A model generated the notes under the pieces. It searched no databases and had not been told where the DNA came from. It saw only the letters and a list, made by a program, of their open reading frames with translations. From contig RPPU01000238.1 in assembly GCA_003819975.1 (NCBI GenBank), positions 1 to 7,045 on the forward strand: a DNA stretch of 7,045 nt, in the 5' to 3' direction. This stretch comes from Desulfobacteraceae bacterium (GTDB taxonomy: Bacteria > Desulfobacterota > DSM-4660 > Desulfatiglandales > HGW-15). Positions within the stretch are counted from its first letter, which is position 1, and each line of letters begins with the position of its first letter. Made by a program: the position numbers and the translations under genes. Shown here in pieces: positions 1-5,471 of this stretch.

Positions 1-1344
1 GCCGGTCAGGCTCACGATGCCCACAATGATTCCGGCCGAAGCGCAGATGGCCGCCACGTTCAGAACGGTCAGGGAGCCTTGTTTGAAAGCTTCCGTAAGC
101 TTGGGAAAGGTAAAGCGGCTCTCCTTGCGGATAAAGGAGGTCAAAAAACAGGTTAAAATGGCGGCCGAAACCGCGATCTGGGGGGTGAATCCCCGCACGA
201 GGAAAAAGACAATGGCCAAAAGCGGCAGAAAATGATACCAGTACATTCTTATGAGTTGCAGGGCCGTGTATTGCTTGGCTACGGCCACTTCCTGCAAGTG
301 AAACTTTTTGGCGTCGAATTCCACCATTAAAAGCAAACCCCAATAATAGAGGGCGGCCGGAATCAGGGCCAGCAGGATTACGTCCACATAACTGATGCGC
401 AGAAACTCGGCGATCAAAAAGGCGGCGGCGCCCATGACCGGCGGAGTAGTAATGGCGCCCATGCCGCCGGCGGCCAGAAATCCACCGGCATTGTTTTTGT
501 CATAACCGGCTTTGGCCAACATGGGATAAGCCACGGACCCGATAGCCACGGTATTGGCCACGCCCGATCCCGAGACCATGGCCATGAAATAAGAAGTGGC
601 GACCACGGACCTTCCGGCGGCCGTGGGCTTGCGGCCCATGGCGGCAAAGGCAATATCCACGTAAAACTTACCCGCGCCCGAGACCGATAAAAAGGCGCCG
701 AAAATGCAGAACATGATGATAATGGTGGAACAGACGTCAATGGGCACGCCGAAGATTCCTTCGAGTGTCATGTACATATGGCCGATAATCCTTTCAAGAT
801 CATAACCACGATGGGTCCAGGGCGCGGGCAGCCAAGCGCCGACATAGGCATAAACCAGAAAGATGATGCAGGTGATGGGCATGATCCAGCCCGAGGAACG
901 TCTCGTGGCCTCCAGGATCAATAAAATAAAAAGCCCGCCCAACACGAGGTCGCGCGTTTCCGGGGTCACGGCCCGGTAAATGAACTCTTCAAAGTCGATC
1001 AGCATATAAAGGATGCAGGCCAGGCTCAGCAGGGCCAAGAGGATGTCGAAAACGCCGATTTTGCCTTTGTATTTTTTAGCCATTGGGTAATAGAGAAAAG
1101 AGAGCGACAACAGAAAGGCCACGTGCACGCTGCGCACGATCTGGGTGGTGACGGGCCGAATCGCGGTATAGAGGGCAAAGGCCGACATGGCCACGGCCAG
1201 GAGCGTGATCACGATCGCCCAAAAACCGGTGACTTTGCGGGTGACGCCCTCTTCCTGTTCGATCAGTTCTTTAATCTTTTTTTTCTGTTCTTCGGTTATT
1301 TCCAAAGCTGCATTTTCAGACGAGTTGTTTTGATCGTTATTCAT
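1..1344 (-). CDS. TRAP transporter fused permease (4TM/12TM), TAXI type, 3' end beyond window
   Basis: Inner-membrane permease of a tripartite ATP-independent periplasmic (TRAP) importer, in which the small (4TM) and large (12TM) subunits are fused. It moves the solute delivered by the binding protein, driven by an ion gradient. Translating from the ATG at 1344 gives 448 residues with no stop to base 1; family members are usually above 600, so the C-terminal part is missing. Residues 1-35 are polar and charged, probably cytoplasmic. Hydrophobic segments follow from about 40, and residues 255-310 carry the family signature VSGSGVANT, then AAGGMGAITT and PPVMGAAAF, followed by IAEFL. The start overlaps the stop of the upstream DUF1850-like gene (ATGA), and GGAGAG at 1354-1359 lies 9 bases upstream. 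Substrate cannot be read from the sequence; TAXI systems with known ligands mostly take up organic acids. Confidence 0.95.
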   Translation of the reverse strand, partial: MNNDQNNSSENAALEITEEQKKKIKELIEQEEGVTRKVTGFWAIVITLLAVAMSAFALYTAIRPVTTQIVRSVHVAFLLSLSFLYYPMAKKYKGKIGVFDILLALLSLACILYMLIDFEEFIYRAVTPETRDLVLGGLFILLILEATRRSSGWIMPITCIIFLVYAYVGAWLPAPWTHRGYDLERIIGHMYMTLEGIFGVPIDVCSTIIIMFCIFGAFLSVSGAGKFYVDIAFAAMGRKPTAAGRSVVATSYFMAMVSGSGVANTVAIGSVAYPMLAKAGYDKNNAGGFLAAGGMGAITTPPVMGAAAFLIAEFLRISYVDVILLALIPAALYYWGLLLMVEFDAKKFHLQEVAVAKQYTALQLIRMYWYHFLPLLAIVFFLVRGFTPQIAVSAAILTCFLTSFIRKESRFTFPKLTEAFKQGSLTVLNVAAICASAGIIVGIVSLTG

Positions 1345-1832
1345 ATGATTTTGCTCTCCAGTTTAAAAATGAGATATTGCCAAAGAAACAGCCGGGCGGT
1401 GCGGATATGCACGGCCCGCCCGGTTTCGTTAAGATCGGCCAGCCGGATTCTGTTTTTTCCCAAAACCAGGAGATGCCGGCCGACGCTGGCTTTGGGGATG
1501 AAGAATCCCGTAAGGACCCGGTGCACATTGTGGGGGCCTCTTTTTTCCAGGCCGAGATACTCCAGGGCCGCAGCGCTGGAAGCCACTTCATAGAGGACCA
1601 GGCCTTCCGTTTCCACCCGCAGTTTTTCCTCGACCAGGACTCCATACATGGATTGGATGTATTGGAGGGAGAGCAAATCGCCCGGTTTAACCCTGACCCG
1701 GGGACCGTGCTCTCCGATTTCCAATACGGGAACTCTAATGCCGAATCCGACGCCGGCCGCCAGGATAACGGATAGAATAAAGAGAGAAAGAAACGGGCGG
1801 CGCTGTATGGTTTTTACCAATTTATAGATCAC
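1341..1832 (-). CDS. DUF1850-like membrane-anchored protein of TAXI TRAP operon
   Basis: Small protein of unknown function that commonly sits between the binding protein and the fused permease in TAXI TRAP operons; position here is exactly that. The 163 residues show one N-terminal membrane segment (about 14-31) after a basic stretch (RR at 11-12). A DUF1850-like core follows, with GDLLSLQYIQS (51-61) where the family usually has a His-Ser pair, then EEKLRVETEGLVLYEV (68-83). The similarity is judged by eye and is moderate; gene order is the stronger support. The start codon is uncertain. GTG at 1832 has a poor ribosome site, whereas AGGTGA overlapping that codon is spaced 8 bases from a TTG at 1820, which would give 159 residues. 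The stop overlaps the permease start by 4 bases, which suggests translational coupling. Confidence 0.75.
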   Translation of the reverse strand: MIYKLVKTIQRRPFLSLFILSVILAAGVGFGIRVPVLEIGEHGPRVRVKPGDLLSLQYIQSMYGVLVEEKLRVETEGLVLYEVASSAAALEYLGLEKRGPHNVHRVLTGFFIPKASVGRHLLVLGKNRIRLADLNETGRAVHIRTARLFLWQYLIFKLESKII

Positions 1833-1870
1833 CTAACTGATATGTGCATCGCCCCTTGGGCGTGATGCTT

Positions 1871-1897
1871 ATTCGTCCCGCAGGTCGCGGGACGAAT
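1871..1897 (-). repeat. Perfect hairpin between binding-protein and DUF1850 genes
   Basis: ATTCGTCCCGC (1871-1881) and GCGGGACGAAT (1887-1897) form an 11-base-pair perfect stem with a 5-base loop. There is no T run on the 3' side on either strand, so it is not a normal intrinsic terminator. An intercistronic stem like this can protect the 3' end of the upstream message and help keep binding protein in excess of permease; that role is inferred. A second, imperfect stem (gcatc/gatgc, 1846-1868) lies just downstream in the transcript. Confidence 0.7.
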
Positions 1898-1908
1898 GAA
1901 AAAAACAT

Positions 1909-1935
1909 CCGCGGCCATCCTGCGGCCATCTGCGG
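1909..1935. repeat. Short 11-base tandem repeat (GCGGCCATC units)
   Basis: GCGGCCATC occurs at 1911-1919 and again at 1922-1930, followed by a partial unit GCGG at 1932-1935, a period of 11 bases. On the minus strand it reads as CCGCAGATGGCCGCAGGATG. This resembles the dispersed CGCAGATG-type intergenic repeats seen in many bacterial genomes; that link is from memory and not tested. It lies just after the stop of the binding-protein gene and before the hairpin. Confidence 0.45.
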
Positions 1936-1944
1936 TTAAAATTT

Positions 1945-2967
1945 CTATAACGGCACGCTCAGCCCCTTTTCCTTAAAATACTTGGCTGCGCCTTTGTGAT
2001 ACGGAATGGCCTTGTTGGCCGCGGCAGCCTGCAGATTGATGTTCAGGGCCTCTTTATGAATGGCGGCCAGTTCGTTCAAATGCTCCAGTACGGCTTTTAC
2101 GATATTATAAGCCTGGGTCTCGTCCATATCGGCATGGCACAAGAGCACATTGGAAACCGCGGCCACCGAAGTATCGTATTCAATGCCGGTATAGACCTTT
2201 TTGGGAATGACGGCCGGATAATAAACCGGGCCGTATTTTTGAACCATTCCGGGCACCAGATCGCCGTGGGAGACAAGAACGGCTTTAATGCCCGGAGAAG
2301 AGGCCAGGTCCAAAACCGCGGCCGTGGGCACGCCGCCGTCCCAGAAAAAGGCGTCGATTTTGCCGTCTTTCAGGGCTCCGGCCGATTCGGCCGCGCCGAG
2401 GCGATCTTTTTTAATGTCTTCGTTATGATTGATGCCGGCGGTTTCCAAAACCCGGAAGGCTTTGACTTCGGTTCCGCTGCCGGGCGCGCCGGTCGAAACG
2501 CGTTTGCCTTTGAGATCGGCCACCTTGGTAATGCCTTTGCCGTCCACGGTCACGAGATGCATGAGGTTGCCGTACAGGGCGCAAACCATGCGCAGGGGCA
2601 AGGGGCTTTTGAAATTGCCCTGGCCTTTAAAAGCGTCATAGCCCACGTCGCCCATGGAAAAGGCGAGGTCCGACTTTTGGGCGCCGACCAGTTTGCAGTT
2701 GTCGACCGAGGCGGCTGTGACTTCGGCCGCGGCTTCCACTCCGGCGTATTTGGTGAGCACATTGGCAATGCCGCCGCCCAGCACAAAATAGACTCCGCCC
2801 ATGCCGCCGGTGGCGATCGAAATCCGTTTCTTATCGGCTTGGCCGAACACGCGCGCGGCCGGTCCCAGCAGCATGCTCGCTCCCACCGTGGCTCCGGAAT
2901 ACTTTAAAAAATCCCTGCGGCTGATGCCCTTTTCCTTGTTTGAAAATCGGTTATTCTTCATCTGCAT
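1945..2967 (-). CDS. TAXI family TRAP transporter solute-binding protein, Tat signal
   Basis: Periplasmic binding protein that captures the solute and hands it to the fused permease. From ATG 2967 it has 340 residues. The N-terminus has a twin-arginine signal (ISRRDFLK, 15-22), a hydrophobic stretch (24-37) and a likely cleavage after FGQA (41-44), so export is probably by Tat. TAXI-family marks: GGMGGVYFVLGGGIA (54-68), SDLAFSMGDVGYDAF (99-113), DLKGKRVSTGAPGSGTE (151-167), DGKIDAFFWDGGVP (201-214) and the C-terminal HKGAAKYFKEKG (324-335). The reading frame is open back to 3021, but AGGAG lies just ahead of ATG 2967 (and 10 bases ahead of ATG 2961, which would give 338 residues), so the longer form with MQTFRQPP is unlikely. 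It is first in the transport operon. Confidence 0.95.
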   Translation of the reverse strand: MQMKNNRFSNKEKGISRRDFLKYSGATVGASMLLGPAARVFGQADKKRISIATGGMGGVYFVLGGGIANVLTKYAGVEAAAEVTAASVDNCKLVGAQKSDLAFSMGDVGYDAFKGQGNFKSPLPLRMVCALYGNLMHLVTVDGKGITKVADLKGKRVSTGAPGSGTEVKAFRVLETAGINHNEDIKKDRLGAAESAGALKDGKIDAFFWDGGVPTAAVLDLASSPGIKAVLVSHGDLVPGMVQKYGPVYYPAVIPKKVYTGIEYDTSVAAVSNVLLCHADMDETQAYNIVKAVLEHLNELAAIHKEALNINLQAAAANKAIPYHKGAAKYFKEKGLSVPL

Positions 2968-3037
2968 TATTCTCCTTTTGGTTTTAGTGTTGTTATAAGG
3001 GGGTTGTCTGAATGTCTGCACCCTTTAGCCAACCCTT
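2968..3037 (-). promoter_or_regulatory. Leader of the TRAP operon with weak promoter-like and inverted-repeat signals
   Basis: This gap separates the 286-residue gene from the binding-protein gene. AGGAG lies immediately ahead of the chosen start. A TTATAA box (2993-2998) could be a -10 element, but no good -35 is found 16-18 bases upstream. AAGGGTTG (minus strand, 3037-3030) and CAACCCCCTT (3006-2997) form an imperfect inverted repeat that might be an operator. No clear terminator follows the 286-residue gene, so read-through from the accessory block cannot be excluded. Confidence 0.25.
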
Positions 3038-3069
3038 GATGAAAGTTTTAAATATAAAAATAATGCGGT

Positions 3070-3930
3070 TCACCAACCAATCGAACGCAATAAATCCAAC
3101 AATGGAGTGGGTAGTCCATATCTGGCTCCTATCGACTCCTGAATAATTCCACCTCCTATTTCACAGGATGCTTCTGCCGCTTCTTTTGTGGCAACATAGG
3201 TATCGTAAGCCGTTAACGCCCATCCCGGACCCCACTTCAAACCCGAACCGACCATCCTTAAATAACCGGAAGATCTGCCCGCCCAACCGATGGTCCTGAT
3301 CAGGTTGGGATAACGTTTAAAACGACTCAGAAGAGTGACGCAATCATTATAACCCCAGGCAAGGCCGTCATATACTCCGATTACATTTCTTGTATTCTGT
3401 TTCCAATCATTCTCTTTCCACTGTTCTTTAGTTTGATTGAAATTTACCCCTGTGCTGTAAATATTGACGCCGAGATTAATAAATGACATTCCGGCCAAAG
3501 TATTTCTCTTTAATAGGCTGACACGGCGATCAGAGATCGTATTGGCTGCTTTTATGCCGGTCTTGGTTACGCCCAGTGCCGCTTGGATCGATAAAGCTTC
3601 CGCACCTAGTTGTACGGTATTGGACACAAATGGACTGGCCCATTCGGCAAAAGGATTATATTGGCCGAGATACCAAAGCGCATTTCTTCCTATTGGGGCC
3701 CCATGCGGACCGACTTTCCATGGTTCTCTAAGTATATTCTGGGTGCCAAGGACTCTAACCATTTGCCAACCGAATTTCATCGCCGTGCCGGGATCGTTGG
3801 GGAATTGATTCTGAGTCGGATCCATGAATTTAAACATGTACTTGCGATTTACTTGAGAAACAGTATCGGCATTTCCCTGATTGGCGGGCATCGTTGTCTT
3901 TTTGCTTACTTGTTCAATAGAATTTCCCAT
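3070..3930 (-). CDS. Unrecognised Trp-rich basic protein (286 aa), candidate secreted effector
   Basis: I do not recognise the family. The 286 residues include 11 tryptophans and a clear excess of Lys/Arg (about 30) over Asp/Glu (about 19). There is no signal peptide. Residues 1-50 are polar and probably flexible. The remainder has Gly/aromatic-rich amphipathic stretches, for example NTLAGMSFINLGVNIYSTGV (143-162), GLAWGYND (189-196) and SGLKWGPGWALTAYDTYVAT (229-248), with cysteines at 197 and 256. None is an unambiguous membrane helix. The start is well supported: GGAG at 3936-3939 lies 5 bases ahead of the ATG. It is the last gene of the DUF4150/TIGR02270 block. A cargo or effector role fits the missing signal peptide and the context, but it is inference; no catalytic motif was seen. 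It could equally be a structural or accessory protein. Confidence 0.75.
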   Translation of the reverse strand: MGNSIEQVSKKTTMPANQGNADTVSQVNRKYMFKFMDPTQNQFPNDPGTAMKFGWQMVRVLGTQNILREPWKVGPHGAPIGRNALWYLGQYNPFAEWASPFVSNTVQLGAEALSIQAALGVTKTGIKAANTISDRRVSLLKRNTLAGMSFINLGVNIYSTGVNFNQTKEQWKENDWKQNTRNVIGVYDGLAWGYNDCVTLLSRFKRYPNLIRTIGWAGRSSGYLRMVGSGLKWGPGWALTAYDTYVATKEAAEASCEIGGGIIQESIGARYGLPTPLLDLLRSIGW

Positions 3931-3942
3931 TTTTACTCCATT

Positions 3943-4088
3943 CTATGATTTCGGGACATGCTTGACTGTCGTGATAAGTTGAAGAGCTGCAACAGTCAAA
4001 CCGCTCTTAATGGCCATTTTTCGATACGTTCGATTGTTAATTTCCTCGGAACCTTTTTGGTTTTATTGGACGTATAATCGATACTCAC
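3943..4088 (-). pseudogene. Second copy of the MSIDY small ORF, split by a one-base frame change (decayed or recoded)
   Basis: From GTG 4088 the frame reads MSIDYTSNKTKK and then runs to a stop at 3996 (30 codons). If the ribosome shifts by -1 at AAA-AAG (or one A is added to the A5 run), the frame becomes GSEEINNRTYRKM and continues to TAG at 3943, giving 48 residues with a mildly hydrophobic tail (GLTVAALQLITTV, 30-42). The shifted product aligns without gaps to the intact small ORF at 4789-4878: 12 of the first 24 residues are identical, including MSIDY and NNRTY. GAAG lies 7 bases ahead of the GTG. The shifted stop is 12 bases ahead of the 286-residue gene, as expected for an operon member. 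Whether it is recoded, decayed or a one-base sequence error cannot be decided here. Confidence 0.45.
4024..4088 (-). repeat. Copy A of a 65-base direct repeat
   Basis: This aligns to 4813-4878 with one gap; I count about 52 identities over 65 aligned positions by hand. The longest identical piece is the 15-base TGAGTATCGATTATA next to the start codons. GTTCCGAG and AACAATCG are also conserved. The repeat covers the 5' half of both small ORFs and each copy lies ahead of a larger gene. Confidence 0.8.
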
Positions 4089-4201
4089 CTCTGCGCTTCT
4101 TTAAAATCTTTCATTATGTAGCCGGCTAAATTCACACCGGATACAACGGGAATTTTTATTCTCTCATGTCGAGATTAAATCCGCGTTATTAGCATAGATA
4201 A

Positions 4202-4219
4202 CGAATTTTATTAAATTCG
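4202..4219. repeat. Weak AT-rich inverted repeat after the 189-residue gene
   Basis: CGAATTT (4202-4208) and AAATTCG (4213-4219) make a 7-base-pair stem with a 4-base loop, 4 bases after the stop of the 189-residue gene. It is too AT-rich and lacks a proper T run, so it is at best a weak pause or processing site. From 4089 to 4201 I see no gene or other structure. Confidence 0.35.
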
Positions 4220-4222
4220 ATT

Positions 4223-4792
4223 TTATTTTTTGTAAGCACATATTAAATTGACTTCATTAAAAATCGAACTAAAATAAAAGGAAAGTTCCGCTGCATCCGT
4301 TGGGTTAATCGAATAAAGGGTCACGTTATCATATCCCGAATTCGTTTTTAATGAATCGTATAATCCGGAATACCTTTCGTTTGAGCCTTTTATTAGTTCG
4401 CTGACAATAAATATATTGCAGTCGGATTTGAATTGATATTTTATATCATCAAAAAGAGTCAGCCAATTCGGGGCGATAATATATATATCCGCATTCATGA
4501 AAGCATCGAATTCCTTGAGTTCATGCCCTAAAAGAGGCCGAACATTTGAGGGGAGGGGCTCGTTTGTTCCTGCAAAACACTGCAAAAGTTGTTCTGCTTC
4601 ATTTCTGTTTTGATTAGGCAAGCCCAGATTGTAATCAACTAGTCTTATTTTTTTATAAAATGACGATAAATCCAGAATTACATTCCAACCCGGCTGTTTA
4701 TGAGGCAATCCTCCTAGTAAATAGCATTTTTTTGGGTGTAAGGAATGTTTTTGAGACCATTCCGTAATGATTCTTAGCAATTTTGTTCTCAT
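4223..4792 (-). CDS. Unrecognised protein (189 aa), paralogue of the 181-residue neighbour
   Basis: I do not recognise the family. The 189 residues have no signal peptide or membrane helix and are near neutral in charge. Short hydrophobic strands alternate with probable helices: CYLLGG (23-28), IRLVD (49-53), ADIYIIAP (101-108), CNIFIV (125-130). This pattern suggests an alpha/beta, Rossmann-like fold (inference). It is clearly related to the 181-residue protein: GG-x-P, SS(F/Y)YKK...VD, PLPxNV, D(L/I)Yx-I-xP, DDI and a Cys (C125 here) occur in the same order. The ATG overlaps the stop of the upstream small ORF (ATGA), so translation is probably coupled. Low GC matches its neighbour. A paired, duplicated small cytosolic protein in a DUF4150 locus fits an immunity or accessory role, but nothing proves it. 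Confidence 0.85.
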   Translation of the reverse strand: MRTKLLRIITEWSQKHSLHPKKCYLLGGLPHKQPGWNVILDLSSFYKKIRLVDYNLGLPNQNRNEAEQLLQCFAGTNEPLPSNVRPLLGHELKEFDAFMNADIYIIAPNWLTLFDDIKYQFKSDCNIFIVSELIKGSNERYSGLYDSLKTNSGYDNVTLYSINPTDAAELSFYFSSIFNEVNLICAYKK

Positions 4793-4878
4793 GCAAACCT
4801 GCTCCCTTCTTTATAAGTACGATTGTTCATTTTCTCGGAACTTTCTTGATATTGTTCGGTGTTATAATCGATACTCAT
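4789..4878 (-). CDS. Small ORF (29 aa), MSIDY...NNRTY peptide
   Basis: The ATG at 4878 has GAAGG 6 bases upstream and opens a 29-residue frame beginning MSIDYNTEQYQESSEKMNNR, with TY and a short tail following. It ends in a TGA that overlaps the start of the 189-residue gene by 4 bases. The peptide is hydrophilic and has no membrane segment. It is supported by the ribosome site, the coupled overlap, and conservation of MSIDY and NNRTY with the copy at 3943-4088. It may be a leader peptide that couples translation, a real small protein truncated relative to the 48-residue version, or a remnant of an N-terminal segment. The 47-base gap after the 181-residue gene shows nothing else. Confidence 0.55.
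   Translation of the reverse strand: MSIDYNTEQYQESSEKMNNRTYKEGSRFA
4813..4878 (-). repeat. Copy B of a 65-base direct repeat
   Basis: This is the partner of 4024-4088. It covers the first two thirds of the 29-residue small ORF. The spacing between the copies (about 790 bases) equals one 189-residue gene plus flanks, as expected if a cassette of repeat plus gene had been duplicated or inserted. Confidence 0.8.
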
Positions 4879-4925
4879 TTACAACCTTCATGTTTTTTGA
4901 AAAACAAGCGTATACCCGTTTATGT

Positions 4926-5471
4926 TCAAGAATTAAAGTAAATATGGAATATTTTATTCGATGAAAATTGCGCGAAATACAAATAAGAAGATTCGATTTC
5001 GATCTTAAAAACTTCTATGTTTTTTACCGTCATTATCTGACCCGGTACATATTCCTCTAAAATATATTGAAACTTACTTTCCGAAAGTTTTTGGGTGATT
5101 TTATTTAAAACCGGCATATCGTGGGTAACGATATTCACTTTGCAAAAAACGCCGGTGTTAAGTATAATATCGTCGCCAATGCTTTGCCAATCAAGGTCCG
5201 GGCAGATATAATACAAATCGGAATGATTGCATTTGCCTACTCTTGAAGCGAAAGTATTCATGAATTCGACGTTTTCGGGAAGAGGCGAAAATCGGCCAAA
5301 AAAAGTGTTCCGATACGTTTCGGAGGCTGGGTCAACGACAACTGTTTTTTTATAATAAGATGAAAAAATTCGTATCTGTTTGGCTGCTTTAAGGTCCCGG
5401 GGAGCGCCGCCAAAGATAAATGCCGTTCGATTTATCTTATAATCTATCATAACGCTGAATCTCCAAATCAT
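4926..5471 (-). CDS. Unrecognised protein (181 aa), paralogue of the 189-residue neighbour
   Basis: I do not recognise the family. The ATG overlaps the stop of the TIGR02270 gene by 4 bases (ATGA), and GGGAA lies close upstream. A second ATG at residue 8 would also start a sensible protein (MIDYKINR). No signal peptide or membrane helix is seen. Hydrophobic strands AFIFGG (17-22), KTVVVD (42-47), DLYYICP (85-91) and CKVNIVTH (110-117) suggest an alpha/beta fold. Shared landmarks with the 189-residue protein are GGAP (21-24), FSSYYKK (36-42), PLPENV (63-68), DDI (100-102) and C110. The start MIDYKINRT also faintly recalls the MSIDY/NNRTY small ORFs, so this gene may carry a fused, shortened version of that leader. 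The gene is very AT-rich, unlike the TRAP block. Function is unknown; immunity or spike-accessory protein is a guess from context. Confidence 0.85.
   Translation of the reverse strand: MIWRFSVMIDYKINRTAFIFGGAPRDLKAAKQIRIFSSYYKKTVVVDPASETYRNTFFGRFSPLPENVEFMNTFASRVGKCNHSDLYYICPDLDWQSIGDDIILNTGVFCKVNIVTHDMPVLNKITQKLSESKFQYILEEYVPGQIMTVKNIEVFKIEIESSYLYFAQFSSNKIFHIYFNS

Noticed and set aside
1377..1775. Plus-strand open frames over the DUF1850-like gene
   Set aside because: They lie opposite a gene with correct operon position, membrane anchor and coupled stop; no family features in the antisense product.
1871..1897. Hairpin as an intrinsic terminator
   Set aside because: No run of T follows the stem on either strand (the A7 run at 1899-1905 lies on the 5' side for minus-strand transcripts).
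1996..2907. Long plus-strand open frame (303 codons) antisense to the binding protein
   Set aside because: It mirrors the TAXI protein gene, whose Tat signal and family motifs are clear. The antisense translation has Gly/His/Val-rich composition typical of a shadow frame in GC-rich DNA.
3018..3035. Sigma-54 promoter ahead of the binding-protein gene (TTGGC...GTGCA)
   Set aside because: The GG-to-GC spacing is 9 bases rather than the required 10, and the -12 element is poor.
3464..3948. Plus-strand open frames over the 286-residue gene
   Set aside because: The minus-strand gene has a good ribosome site and operon context; the antisense products look random.
4085..4114. Nine-residue ORF (MKDFKEAQR) overlapping the start of small-ORF copy A
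   Set aside because: Too short, no counterpart ahead of copy B, and no distinct ribosome site.
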